Positions 36,301 to 49,996 of a stretch of 64,000 nt of DNA are shown in pieces. Positions within the stretch are counted from its first letter, which is position 1. The number at the start of each line of letters is the position of its first letter. The notes under the pieces were generated by a model that was given only the letters and a program-made list of their open reading frames with translations, was not told where the DNA came from and made no database searches. This stretch comes from Albula goreensis (lineage: Eukaryota > Chordata > Actinopteri > Albuliformes > Albulidae), in contig CM040746.1 in the NCBI GenBank assembly GCA_022829145.1, positions 26,472,832 through 26,536,831 on the forward strand, read 5' to 3'. Position numbers and translations under genes: made by a program.

Positions 36301-37752
36301 TTACACTTGGTTGTACAACATTCAGACATATACACAGTTACCAAGACACAAGCCATTAATTAATGTCTCACACATACATTTCCTTTATTATTTTATGTAC
36401 ACATATTCTTACACATAAACTTGTTCATACTCATACGTAGAGACACTCATAAATACAAATGTTAAAAAAACAATACACACATAGGCACATAAAGACGCCA
36501 TTTTCAGGTGCTTGAATTTTACAAAACTAATGTGTAATCAGAAATCTCAATTTAGACCAAGAATCCAAAAGCAGTAGCCTCCTCCCCTAATCTCCACATC
36601 CATAAATGCCCTCTGAAACAAGAACATTTTGGCTGGCTTTTTTACTTTCTAATTTCTGTGATTGCTTATCACCTTTCTTTGGTTCAGATGTGAGGAGTTT
36701 TGGACAGCAGTCTCTAAATCATGTCTGTGTGTGTATGTGTGTATTTGTGAGGGAGTGAGAGAGAGCAACACACAGAGAGTAAGACTGTGTGTGGGTAAAG
36801 ATGTGTGTGTATTGAGCTAATTGGCATCGGCTGATTTTTTTTTTGCTCTGAGAGAGAAGGCAGGCAGGCAGAGAAAGAGGGAGGGAGAGAAGAAAGGTAG
36901 CAGACAGCAAGAGAATAAATTGAAAGAAAGGTGGGGGCAGAGAGAGAACTGAATAAAAGTCTTGTTAGCTAAGAGGACGCTGCACTCCCACTGGGTTTAA
37001 TGAACACCGCTGCCCCCTCAGGTTCACCTAACCTCCAGGTTTGGATCTGCCTGTGGAGGCTTGCATGCTCATGTGTGTCTGTCTGAGGGTGGGGTCAGGA
37101 CAAGGCTGTTTGTGCACGTTACATTGATGTTGAGGCACTGTGATGGAGACTGCCGCGTGCTGAAAAGCCATTTTCAACCTTCATCCAGTCATAGTTCAGC
37201 TTGAACTAGTGGCAACATGTGACAGTGAGTGAACATTTCATATCTGTGGGTGGTTTGAGGTCATTTGCGGTGGTGCCATGCTTGCTGTGTGCATGAATTT
37301 GTATCTTTGGTGGAACACATATTTTGAAAAAAATATGGTTGCCAGCAGTATTTATTATAGATCCATTTAGTTGCCTTTAATTTGTTCTCAATAGTGAAAA
37401 TCCTGTAATTTCTCTTAGAAGTTGCAAAAAAACTGGCATGGGCCAGCTGGCTTTCATGGAAAAGGGAAAAGGGGTGCTTTCATGTAGCTCCTCTCAGGTT
37501 TAGAGGTTAGTACCACCCACTGTTGTGTAAATAAAAGAAAAGAGCACATTCAAAGTGTAAATGAGCTATGCAAGTAACTGTAAATCCCTTGAGAACGTAG
37601 TGAGAATTGCACCAATAACAATTACAACATTTGTGAAATATCATGAGTGAAAGTTATTTTCTCCCTCCTTGGATATTTTTATTAAGTGCAATATTTGTTG
37701 TGACTTCTACATTTTCATAAAAAAATGCTGTCAATTATGAATATGCAGAATT

Positions 37753-37935
37753 GGAAAATCCAAGCTTCAGAAATTACAAGTACTGCCATGTACTTGTTCC
37801 ACCCATGTACTAAACCAGCTGATTTCACAAATGAGTTCCCATAGCTGGTCAAAGAGTTGTTATAATTAGAATCAACTGGTTTAGATCATGGGTGGAATAA
37901 ATACATGGTAGTACTTTCTGAAGCCAGGGTTTTCC
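37753..37935. mobile_element. Palindromic MITE with about 70-bp terminal arms
   Basis: The left arm (37753-37824) and right arm (37870-37935) are imperfect inverted copies. Shared blocks include GCTTCAGAAA, TACCATGTA/TGCCATGTA, TTCCACCCATG, TAAACCAG and GATT. The roughly 45-bp centre is unique. There is no coding capacity. The structure is that of a foldback or MITE element; I cannot name the family. Confidence 0.7.
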
Positions 37936-40312
37936 ATGCCCGTGAATGTGCATTCTTATGTCAGTAACAGTACAGTTCTCATTGGTCTCTCCATAAAATC
38001 ATGATATGATTTTATCATTTCAACATTGGCTGAACATACACTGCAAACAAACCACCCACATCACCTGATTTATTTATAGTTAGAGGTAAATGTTTGAATC
38101 TGTGCAAACTCTGATCAGTCTGTGGGAAGCATTATTCTTTTTATGTAATGGTTAAATGGCAGGTTTAGCATACTATGTACATTCAGACAGTATCAGGCAG
38201 TGGATTTTGCTTTTCATTTAACAAGTTTGTATAGTTTTGTACTTTTCCCACTGTTTGAAATGTGTAATCATAATTACAGGCACCTTTGCTGCAGAGTTCT
38301 GAGGTAATTCAGCAGAGAGCACACAAAAACACATCACATCTACAGTCCATATAGCCAGCTGCCACTTCGGTTCATTGTACAGTCTAACAGCTAAGCTGCA
38401 CAGCCGTTGTGCCAGGGGACTGCATTTCTTGCACAGCAGACTCAGTCAGCTTACAGCACCTGATCTTCTCAGGAGGCGTCCCATTAGAGTATTAACCAGG
38501 CCCAAACCTAGTATCTCTTAGTGGGCGGTTTTCATGTCACTTAGTGACATTTAGCAGCTGGAAAGAGCAGATATTAACTTAGTCCCTGTGTGCTGTAGAG
38601 GTGCAATCCCACTTCATGTTAAATATTCTTCATCTGTGAATTTTCTGTCAGATATTTTCAGTGGATTATTTTCTCTTTTTTTATCAGTGCCATCTTTATT
38701 TGGCGGTCACTGTGTGGAGATTGGAACTGAATGGAGTTATGACTGCTAAATGAGCATGAGTGTATGCACGTTGTCCCCTGTGCCATGTGCTGGGTGGGCT
38801 GTCATGGGCCATGCGCTAGGGAGAGATGAGGAGAAGATGTGCAGAGAATGAATGTGGGAGTTTGGGGGGGGGGGAATGGAGAGAGGGAAGTCAGTCACAC
38901 ATCACTGCACAGCTAGATTGCCTGGAGAAGAAGAGACAGCACTAGGGTAAAAAAAAATGAAAGGGGAAGCATAGAGTGACTGAGGGAGGGACTGAGATGG
39001 AGGGAGCGAGGGATAGATGAGGGGAAGGGGGCATGGAGATATGGAATGGGTAGTGACTGAGAGATGGGAAGGAAGGTAAAATGGATGTAGAGAAGAACAT
39101 TACCACTACATGGGAGATAAAAAGGGGGAGTTGAAGCCAGTTTGCATGGCAGTCCATCGATTAATTTATCCCCATGGTATTGACTGGTTGACTGCACTGT
39201 CTGAGTGTAAACGTGGCAGGATTAACAGACTGCCCTGAAGTAATTAATGGGCTTCATGTGATGGGGACAGGGCTGCAGTAAATTGACATGTCCAGCATTG
39301 TTGAGGGCTGGGCGAAGTTGTGTTTGGTCAGGGTTTCATTGACCTTGTAGCCACAGCAGTGATGGACATGGCCCAGCCTGTGAGGCAGCAGTAGGGATCA
39401 GGGCCGGCCCTGCTCACTCAGTCCCATTTCACAATGCCTCCCACTCTTCACACACTGGAGCAAAGAGCTCTGGTGGTAAACAGCCAGCCAACACCAGAGT
39501 GTCTGTAACACCTCAAGGGAAAGAACAGCACACTCATCTCTGAGCACCTAGAAAAAGGCAGGGTCCCTCTCTAACCAATACCACTGATGTCCTGGACTGA
39601 TCAGTAAACTCCACCCCAGGAGTTACAATCAAAGCTCGTGTTTGTCATGGGAAGAGCTGGCACCAAGAGAAAGATGAGAAGCAATGTCAAGGCTAAAGGA
39701 ATTTAGAAAAATGAATGTACCTTTTACAGGAAGTGTGACAGAAGTGCACCACGGGAGATGTGGAGAGACAGGTGCACGAAAAAGGCGATGCATACGCCAG
39801 ACATGGAAGGCAGAGTGAGCAGACTGCTTCCCCAAAAGAAGGAGAGAGGGAGAGTAGAGGCTGGAGGGAGCTGTAGAGACACGCTGGGGAGAAAAACGGC
39901 GTGTGAGTGCCGGAGACAGAAATGCAGACGCACACAGAGCCCTGGACCTTCACTCACACAGCGATCGATATACAGAGAGGTGGGAGGGAGGACTGTTTGT
40001 GTTGTTCTCACTAAAGATGGGATTTACAGTAATCTAGCCTTCTCCTCCCTCCCTCTCTCACTCTCCCTCACCACATTTTTACTGCACTTGGCTCCTGGGT
40101 TTCCTCTATAAAACACAGTAACATAAAAAGCCACAAGCACTTAAGATCTGTCCCGTGGATGGAAAGGAGGGGGTAAAACAGCCTTTTTACACCACTCAAT
40201 CATTCCATCTTCCTTAGACAGGGAGAGGAAGGCAAGAAGATATACAGTCTCTAATTGGATAGTTGGTAAATATGTTGGTAACTCAATGAATTGTGGTTTA
40301 AGAGCCAAAGGT

Positions 40313-40316
<4 letters not shown>

Positions 40317-40408
<92 letters not shown>

Positions 40409-40437
40409 TTTGTTTGTTTGTTTGTTTGTTTGTTTGT
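40317..40437. repeat. (TG)n(TTTG)n microsatellite
   Basis: About 88 bp of TG followed by about eight TTTG units, inside the macrod1 intron. Overlapping frames are repeat artefacts. Confidence 0.95.
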
Positions 40438-40703
40438 GGACATATGTTTGTTAATGTTAATGCTGCCGTTATGTTAGGAAACTGCTGCGTAAGTATACAA
40501 GGGAGTATTTCATCCGTGCTTAAATTTTATCCAGGCCATATATTTTTACTTGGTGAGGATGAAACACTTGGTGCCAATCAAGTTTTCACAAAATCTGCAA
40601 AGCTGGTTGTATGAAATTTCATTCATATAACCAGCTTTCAATACTGAAGCCTCAATTGCAATGAGAAGCCAGACATCCAGTATCCCCTCTCAAACTTCTA
40701 GAT

Positions 40704-41287
40704 CAGGGATAGGCAAGGAGTGCCGTATCTGCTATTGGATTTCATTACAACTTCTTTCCTTAATTATGCAATTACGGCGGGCATTTTTGTGATCTGACAG
40801 TTTAGCTACATTTTGTTTTTAGTCTCTCTTTTTTCCAAAACAAACACAGTTGAACTGTTCAGCCTCCCATAGCAACCCTCTCCCACTGACTTAAGAGGAG
40901 GCAGCCGTGAAATGTGATTCCTCCAATTCACATGATGACGAGCCCTTACTACTTTCCACACTGCCAGCACACCACCAGTTATGAATTTTCACCCCAACCT
41001 CGCCAATGCAGACATCTCCCCATAGTCAGTATAATGGCATGGCTGGGATTTGAACATCCAGGGCTTGCACCTCCTTTCCTCATGAATGTCTTACATTTTT
41101 TAATAAGCTTATGAATGACTTCTGAAAACTGGTCTTGTGTCTCCAGATGAAATGTTTCACTGTGGACTAATACATACAGTAACTGGCATCGGTGTGTGAA
41201 ACTATATGACTAATCGAGCTGTGGTAACTGGTAAGAATAACAGTTGGCATACTTGCCAGCCATCCAGGAGTGGAATTGCCCACCCTG
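40704..41287. mobile_element. Possible hAT-like remnant
   Basis: CAGGGATAGGCAA at 40704 and the reverse complement of TTGCCCACCCTG at 41276-41287 (CAGGGTGGGCAA) form a short imperfect inverted pair. Both resemble the CAGGG(A/T)GGGCAA end of a common fish hAT family, from memory. No transposase frame is visible between them. They could also be ends of two separate decayed copies. Confidence 0.4.
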
Positions 41288-42746
41288 TCCTAAATATTAG
41301 AGCATTAGCTGTACTGCATGTCGCCCCTATTCTGCAGCCATCCTGCTGTTAGCAGAAACAGGTGGAATTAATATCCTGCCTCCCAAAAGCACTTTAAAAG
41401 TGTGTCTGCATGCACATGCATGCGTGTGTGCATGACAGATTCATAACTACCTACAGCATCGTTCAGGGCTCTGTACCATACCGTGTACCACACGTGATTG
41501 CGTTTTATAACTGTTTCGCATCTCTGTCCCCCCACAGTCATAGATAAGGATAATGCTCTGACACGGATTCTCAGAATGGCCGTGGAGAGAGTGATGGGAG
41601 ATAAAGGCGACTCCCTGTGACAGACTGTGATAGAGCGGGAAGGAGCCGCTGCGCTTTACAGTCACTCAAGATAAGTCCACTGTGTTTTTTTTTATCGAAT
41701 GACAGCAGGAGATGAATCCAAATGCCCAAAGAAATGCTCGACTGTATCTCCACAACGATTACAAAAAATGCCCCAACAGTGAAATGTAGAGCAGCAGTGA
41801 TAAAGAAAATGAAAAATGCTTGTATTACAGCTGGTTAATTTTTAATTGCTGGGTAATTCTAATGTATAATTTACATAGGTACTAACAATCAGCGGGAGAC
41901 TGAAACATTGCCCAATGATGTAATAATTGTGTGTATAGATTTATGGGTTTAATAATTTATCTGTATTATTCTGCAAAAAAGGGTAAGGCAAAACATTGCT
42001 TCTTAAAATGTACAAAATTAGGCAAGGAAAATTGAGCAGAATTAATAAAAGGAAGATGACCGTAACTAAACCAAAAAATATGCAATTTTATATAGCTGTC
42101 TTTCATCTGGGAGTCTTTAGACACTGTGGTTCAAAAACTTGTCTAATTTGCAAAATCTCACTCTAAGCAGTACATACAAAGTTTCATACCCTGGAGGAAA
42201 ATGAAGCACAAGTTTATATGACAGAAGACCTGACTGTTGATCATTTAAAAAATGGTTGAAGGTTCAGTGTGTGGAACATCTTGGACTTAGGTATTTACCC
42301 ACAACGTGTTTATGCTCAGTAAGGTTTGAATTCAAAAAGAACCTCTTACTGGCTTTCCTTGTAGCAGCTAAACAGACAAATACATTAACAATTGGAATAT
42401 TTTAAATAGTAGTAATAACACTTCCCTTTTGGTTAGTCAGCGGAATGACTTGTTTTCCCATTGTGTGTGGAGCAGCTCTAAAGACTGGCTGTACCTGACA
42501 CAATGGGCTGAAATTTCATGTGAGACTCTGTCCTCTGGAAGCATTTATGAGCTCCTCTCCTGAATAGTAATGCTATATGCATAAAGTGCACTGCTCATGG
42601 CTCAGGCTGGAGGTAATGCTCACATCCTGTATGCTTCAGTGACTGCACAATAGTGACTGCTGGAATGTCCCCACAAGAGTTTTCATTCACACACCTACGT
42701 AGTGGTATTTCCATGTCCATGTTGAACATGCCAGTTTATGCTCTTG

Positions 42747-42750
<4 letters not shown>

Positions 42751-42797
<47 letters not shown>
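42751..42797. repeat. (TG)n microsatellite
   Basis: About 23 TG units in the macrod1 intron. Confidence 0.95.
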
Positions 42798-42798
<1 letters not shown>

Positions 42799-43077
42799 GA
42801 TAAGCAAAAAAAATCAGACTGTAAATTGGTAGAATTGATGTCAGCAAACAAAACTAAATGAGATTGCAAAAAAGGGCAATTATTTCTCCTCTTGTTAAAA
42901 GCCAAGCCCCCAAACTCCACTCAAGCCCTGCCCCTCCCTTTCACTGTCTGTACTTAAGCTCAAATGGAGAAAGCTGGATCGTTAGCTCTCAATGAGACTA
43001 ATTAGTTTAATTGCCTCACTGTGGTAATGTAGAAGGAGCCTCCCTGTTCATCAGATGAGACCCCCACTGGAAGGAGA

Positions 43078-43081
<4 letters not shown>

Positions 43082-43119
<38 letters not shown>
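43082..43119. repeat. (GA)n microsatellite
   Basis: About 19 GA units in the macrod1 intron, a possible GAGA-type purine tract. Confidence 0.95.
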
Positions 43120-43122
<3 letters not shown>

Positions 43123-45462
43123 AGAAAGAAGGAGAAGTTTCACTTCCTCTGACTGTCAGTGGATTTTCCTGTCCACTATATTTTTTAACTTGCTTTAGGA
43201 ATGCTTTTTATGTCATAGTCTCCCTTCAAAGGCTGTCTGAATGTTCTATAAAGTAGAACATCTGAAATATGAAGGCATTCGGAATAGAGGCTTTTTGAGG
43301 CACTGAAAAGTTTGGAGCTTTTGAAAGTTTGAATGTTACATCAGAATACACAAATACCATGATTCAGAATCCTTTATTGATGAGAATTGCCACTTTTGGT
43401 TGCCTTATTTTTGAAATGTGGTACTCTCATTTTTATTGTAATATACCGTCATCTTATGGCACCAATCATCAAACCAGTGGTGCTTGGGAGCTTTTCATTT
43501 TTAACATTAAAATTCATAAATATACATCTTGGTTTTAGTAACCTGATATATTTCACTTTTTTCCCCAAAGTGTTTGATTTGGTTCTGGATGTTCTTTGTA
43601 GTTTTATTTTCCGAAATGTTGTAAATTATCTACAGATTGTAAATTCTTTATTGATTGGACTTGTTGCTTACGTACTAGAACTACATGTGTAATCCTATAT
43701 ATGTCATACTACTTGCCATGAAACACTACTTTCTGCAGCTATAAACTGTTATTAAAATAAACCAAGAGTCAAATCATGTAGCAGTGTGATCTCCTGTCGG
43801 CGAACACATCACACATCACATGGCACACGTTTGCCTGGTTCACAGATGCCAAAAATATAGCCTATTATCATATTACTACAAACTGTAAATTGTAATGGGG
43901 AAAAAAAGATAATTTGTGTATTTCAAAGTAACTGAAAGCTGTTAACACAGACTTACAAAAGGTAGAAGGATACACAGGCCAGTCTGAGTATAAAGCTTGC
44001 AGTAGATGGTACTTGTGGTGTCATAAGACTGCCTCTAGCACTGTCAGTAAATAAATGCATCTGTTAATGTGTTCAACAATGCATTCAAAATGAAAAACTC
44101 TTTAATTGTATCAAGCTGTTTTGTCATCTAGCTGACTATCTAATTACCTACCTCACAAAACTGATTTTGCAACCACTGGTTTGAATCTTTGATTGTTGTC
44201 TTAACTTGCTTGGTAGTGAGTAAGTAAAGCCAAATACAACAGAACACAAGGGTTAACGTTTGCTGTTATGCATTTATTTTTGAAATTGAAAAGGCAAGAA
44301 TTCTGGATTGATACATGTTCAGTGTACCAAAATTTCAGTCATTCTGAATTCTATGTTTGAGGTATTTATACTGTAGTTTGAGTTTTTTAATCAATGAATT
44401 GGATGTTCCTTCATCTTTATATCCTCCTTTTTGCTTTTTTGCTACCCCAATAACAACGCTTGACACTGATTTGGGGTAAATGCATATGGTTCTTCTGGTT
44501 TCTTACGTCAATCAGTTACCAGTTAGTTCATAAGTGAGGTTCATGTGTACTGAGGTGATGTAATGTATTTGAGGTGATTAAATATTTTTACCATTGGATA
44601 TTTTAAATTCTAACACCACAGAATGTTTAAGTGGCACCACAATATCTCCACTGCAAAACAAACAGCCAGTTGAATTGATTTGACTGTGAACTTGAAAGTG
44701 AAAAGGCACTTTTTATTGCTGTTATTTCAGCAATTTCAGTGCAAGCGACAGTTAACACAATGCGACAGACTCTGCCAATGCAGGTGCTGTATTTATGGTA
44801 ATCATACTTTAATCAGTTTAATAAATTTGAAGTCATGATGTGCCACCTCGGGAAAATCTAATTCACTGATTATTTACTGTACCCACCTATCCCTAAGTTT
44901 GGCGCTCTCTTTGGAGTGACAGCAAATGTGTCTCTCATTAGGTTGTTCCAGAAGTCCAAATCTCCCTCCAGGACCCATCTCTCAATTTGTCATCAAGATC
45001 CCCCCCAGCCCTTGATCCTGTCCTATCTGTCCCTGACCTGGTTTCTGTTCTGTGGCAGGGCTGTTTGATGCCAGGGGCTCTGCAACAGGGTCTCCTAAAA
45101 GGTTAGGGGGTGTTCCACTCACACAGAATAAGGCTTCTGAATTAATGCTCTAATTGTTTTTTCCAAGGCTCATAGTAATTCAGCAGCCTTTCACATGGAA
45201 ACTGCACATTCAACATCAAATTGTTGATTTGCATTTCAAAAGCCACCTTCCCTGTATTTGCATTAAATTGGATGGAAGAGGAAGCTGTATTAATCAAGGG
45301 AACTACAGGCATATGTAAAATTTGACAAGGACAGAACCAATTATTTTTGGTGTGTTTCTGAATATACATATGCCAGAACACAGTACCATTGGATCCCTAA
45401 CAATATTTTATGTGCTATAGCTTTGTGAGTATGTGTGCATGTGTGCATCGTTATGGATTAAG

Positions 45463-45652
45463 GTGTATAGCAGTGTATCAGGCCGTGTGAGTATGTCTGG
45501 GGATCAGTGCAAGCAGCTGTAGAAATCGATATGTCTTTATCAGAATACAAGAAGAGCTGTGCATAGCAGTGTATAGCTTTGTGTGCATGTCTGTGAGGAT
45601 CAGTGTGTGCAGCTGTGAGAAATCAATATGTCTATCAATGTGAGAGCAGCTG
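45463..45652. repeat. Two-copy imperfect tandem repeat, period about 96 bp
   Basis: Copy 1 starts at about 45463 and copy 2 at about 45559. Both share ATAGCAGTGTAT, GGATCAGTG, GCAGCTGT, GAAATC(G/A)ATATGTCT and AGCAGCTG/AGAGCTG in the same order. A partial earlier copy (TATAGCTTTGTG) begins near 45416. Confidence 0.7.
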
Positions 45653-48600
45653 GGCAGCGCTGCAGAGGGATTAGAGTGTATTTAGGAGTGACTCTGAGAC
45701 AACCTTAATACTGCCTGAGCCTGTCTCTCACCCTGGCCCACACACATACACACTCATTCTGAGCCATGCCTACGCAGACACCAGCACACCCAAGCTGATC
45801 CTCAACAGCTCATACCGTCCGAGCTGCTATCAGAAAGACTTTAGCACAAACGCACGCACTCTCTTCATCGCACACACAGGATCAGCCCCTATTCTGACAG
45901 ATGCTAGTATGCTCTTGTTCACCTATTAACTGATCCACTTTGTGGCAAGCAGGATGCCCACCATTACACACAAACAGACCCACTCTGAAACATACTCAGA
46001 CTGACAGACAGACGCACTCACTTTTACTGATGCATGCTCTTTCTATCATTCAATGACATACAAATAGATTATTATAAATAAATAATGCAGATGAATCCCT
46101 CTTTGAAGCACACACACATACAGCACTGCTCAATGACAGACACTCGCTCAAAGGCACACAGTCATAGACGCCAACAGTGGAAAGTTCAACTGGTGTTTTG
46201 GCTGTGTGACTGTGTTCAGCTCCTCTGAAGTGTGTGTGTTTGTTGTTTGCTTTTGCAGTTAATTTGCTGCAATTGGTATTTCCTTGTCCTGAATTGACAC
46301 TCTGAACATTCTGTCTCTTCCTCAGAAAAAAATGGTGCTCCCTGATTACACCCCTATCCCCCCCACCTCATGCTCATAATAAACTCACAAAATCAGACAG
46401 TGTTCAGCACGCCTCCCCTTTAATCGCATAGAAAAACAAAGAACAAAACAAAAAAGGCCTTCAGACAGAATAGTCCTTCCGCACTTACATCACAGAGTCC
46501 ATTAGGGAGAGAGAAAATGCTTTGAAAGCAGAGACTTAGAAAAAGAGGCTGAAAAAACATATTTTAAGGAAAGACACCAAAGACACACCAGAACGCTTTG
46601 TCTCCATCACTGTCCTTTTCTCCTTCTGAGAACAGATTGGAAAAGACACTGTAGGAAATGAACCACGTTGTACTTTCTGCTGCACACCCCACTGTGACTC
46701 CTGTCTGTTTGTTTAGCAGTATTAACTGCAATCTACAGTCTTGTCTTTCTACCCAGAGCCCCCACTACAATGTCTACTGATAAAAAATAGTTTGTAACAG
46801 GCACATATGCTCACACCCTCTTCCTGTCTGGAGAGGGGAAAGGAAGGGCGCACGGGTGTTACGGAGGGAGCGAAAGTCACATTCACTCAGTGTGCGTGAA
46901 TAATAACTCTCCCAGGCCACAGTTTTACAGTTATCGGTAAGCAGCACTGTGTCCATCTCCCTGCTGCTTCTTATCCTCTCACCCAGACTGCACCGGTAAG
47001 TAACAGTTCAGCTGTGTGAATGGGAAGTACAAACACTGACAGTTATAATCCCATTATATTAGTATGTCCAATTGTTCTGCACGCAACATCGGCAGCCTAT
47101 AACTTTTTTTTTGCCAAACAATTTAAAGGTTTTTTCTGTAGGCAAAAGGAAAAAAGGTTGAATTATTGTATAAACTGATCTGAGCAGAGCTGTGGATTCC
47201 AAGGTTTTTTATTGTAGGCAGACAGTCTGCTGTGAATGTGAAATGGCATCTGTGCAAGGCAACAGCAGGTGGAACGATCACAGCTGAGAGATTACAAGGA
47301 CAAGGTGGAATTTATATCGTTGAACCTGTGTATTAATTCAGAAAAGAAAAGATGTAGCTGGAGATTGGACATTGGAAACCTAGCCCTGCAAGGTTGAGAG
47401 GGAACAGTAGGTACATGTCATCAAAATTTTACATGTATTTAAGGAAGGATGTGGGAGTTATGATGTAAGTTTTTCTACGCACAGTTTCTTAGAATCCAGA
47501 ATGATAACAAAAGAGGAACCTTTCACCAGGGAGCAATTTTTTCCTCATATATTCTTGTTTTGGCAATAGGTGGCATTTTATTTCCTTGTAATAGAGTTAG
47601 GGATTATATTTGAATGGGAGATCCCTACTTTTGGCAGATTGGTGGAATAGGAACACACACATCGGTACCAAAACCATAGAGCACAATGAAAGGGCATTGA
47701 CATTTCAGTTGTTTATACTGATTTAACAAGTACATTATTCAAAATAAAAACTCAGCTTGCTATTTGAAAGTTTTGTCCTTTGTGTTCTGAAAGGCATTAA
47801 CATTTTATTCATAACCAAGCCAATTTTTCCCAGAAGTATATATTTCCCAAGTGAGCAGGAATACACCTACTCTACACATAATCAGTGACTCAAATTTGCC
47901 ACGTTATTACTTTACAATGTATTACTTGACAAGCATGTCGCATAAAAGATTCATACGGATTTCCCATCCTACTGATTTCTGGGCTCAGACAAGCTTGAGA
48001 GATGCTGTACACTAATGAGGGAGATGTTTCAAGATGTAATGCGAATATTTGGATCCCACATTATGCTGCTACTTCGTTAGGGACAGTTGTAGCAAGCAGC
48101 TGTGCTAAAATATTGTACATTAATTAAGTGCTGTCAGTAAATGTTTGCATGATTTATACAAATGCCCTTAGTATTTTGTAGATACTTTTCAAATATTTAA
48201 AACGACCCTGTTTTCCATGAATGCCTTTCATTTTATACTGGGTGCTCAAAAGGTTGGGAATTGTTTCCCCTTTCAAATGGAACATTTACAAATTTTAGCT
48301 TTGAATTACATCAGGGACCTCTGCCCATCTGTAGGACTGTCTTGTGTGGTGTTATACTTAATGATACAAAACAGTGCAATTCATCTTTTTTTCCTAAATA
48401 AAAGTGTAGTGGTTTTCAACAAATGGCAATTGACAAATGTATTTGGTTTGTGGAATTTAATGGTTTGACAAATGCATGTATCCATGTATTAAATTCCAGC
48501 TCCTGTGCCATCTGCCGTACTCCCTCTAATTTTTATTAACCTGGCACGCTGCTATTTTATCAGTGTTTTCTTGCCATAATGTATGCTGCATCATTTACAT

Positions 48601-49996
48601 GAGCTAGTGAGGGGGAACAGGCAGATTGTCCAAAAACTGTAGTATAAACCAGGGTGGAAAATCCAGCATTCTGCCCTCCAGCCATCCACCCACACCAACG
48701 CATCAAGTGTACAGGTCCACAGTGTTGCGGTTTGATATATCCTGATTTCCATGAAAATCTCTAACCCCTCCACCACCATCACTTGAGTTCAAGAGCAGGG
48801 CTGAACTGTTAAGTCTCAGGCCATTTCTTGTGTCACTGTTATTATGCAGTATTTGTCTTTTGAAATTGTATTATTATGGTATCACTGGTGACTGTGTTCA
48901 CCAACTTTCATGGTAATGGCTACAGTTGATTCTTTGACGACAACCAAAGACTTTCTTGATTGTCATTACATATGCTTGTTCCATCATTTCCGGATATATA
49001 GTATGTCTGCTACCTTCCTACACCTATGTTGCAATGGCAAATAGTTTGTTGGAATCAAGGATTAGTCTGAATCTTTAGTCATCAGAGCAAGGGTTATCCA
49101 AATGTTCAGGCAAATGGTTATTAGAGTGGCAGCAATTGAAATATTAAACACGAAATAAAACATTAAATCTGAGCAGTGTAAGTGCAACCACACTGATAAA
49201 CCATAATCCACTTCAGGTTTTGTTGTGTTTTTCTTTTTTTAACATTGGGATGTCTACTTCTCAACTTGTTTGTTATGTTCTGTACTGGGGCATAGTTTAT
49301 TTCTTGCAAGAGTAAAACATTCCCTCCAAACACCCTCACTCCTTTCCTTCATTAAAAAAGAAACCCAACAGCAGTTTGGGTCTCTTCATTGTCAAACCCA
49401 TCATCACCACTGTCAGCTCCTCAGGCAGGAACAAAGACATCTCTCCAATGTACAAAGTAAGTAAAAAAAATAATAAAGGGCAAGCCAAACAGGAAAGACA
49501 GACCTAAGCCTAAGAACAAATAATCCTCTCTTTTGCGGAGTGAAAGTCTGTGTTGTCTATCAGTTTTGACCACAGAACTCCATCATATAGATCTATTTCT
49601 ATGTACACCTGGTTCTCACTGCACTTTAAGTAGAGCCCCCGTTGTGTCTGCTGTGTTTTTCATCGAAGCTAACCTGCTGGCATTTATTTGCCAATCCCCA
49701 TAGCCACCAAGAGTGAGTTGTGCAACTAAGAAAGTGAAATGTAAAGATATTTATAGGTATGTTAAGGAGAAAACTGTTTTGTTTTGTTAACACCTTCATT
49801 GACACTATGTACACTTCTGTTGTTTTCTGCTGGGACCACAGGTTCTTAGGCAGCACGTTTTTTAATGGTTCACCTTGTTGTAACTATTCAGGTGGAATGT
49901 AAATCAGCAGGCACAAGGGGGAGCTTTGGAACCAGAGCTGAAACCATCAGGGCATCTACATCAACAAAGAGCAAAGGGAGTGTGTAAGGGGCTATA

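Larger units (their letters stand above)
33015..49996 (+). other. macrod1 intron 3, part upstream of flrt1
   Basis: About 17 kb with no coding exon that I can support. It contains three mobile-element remnants (33231-33306, 37753-37935, 40704-41287), microsatellites, a 96-bp tandem duplication (45463-45652) and stretches resembling conserved non-coding DNA (39217-39300, 45120-45300). The flrt1 3' UTR occupies the right end on the minus strand; TTTATT at 49683-49688 gives one AATAAA about 310 bp past the stop, though FLRT 3' UTRs are usually longer. Confidence 0.6.

Noticed and set aside
40141-40614. Frames through the (TG)n(TTTG)n tract
   Set aside because: Repeat-encoded low-complexity products with no splice or family support.
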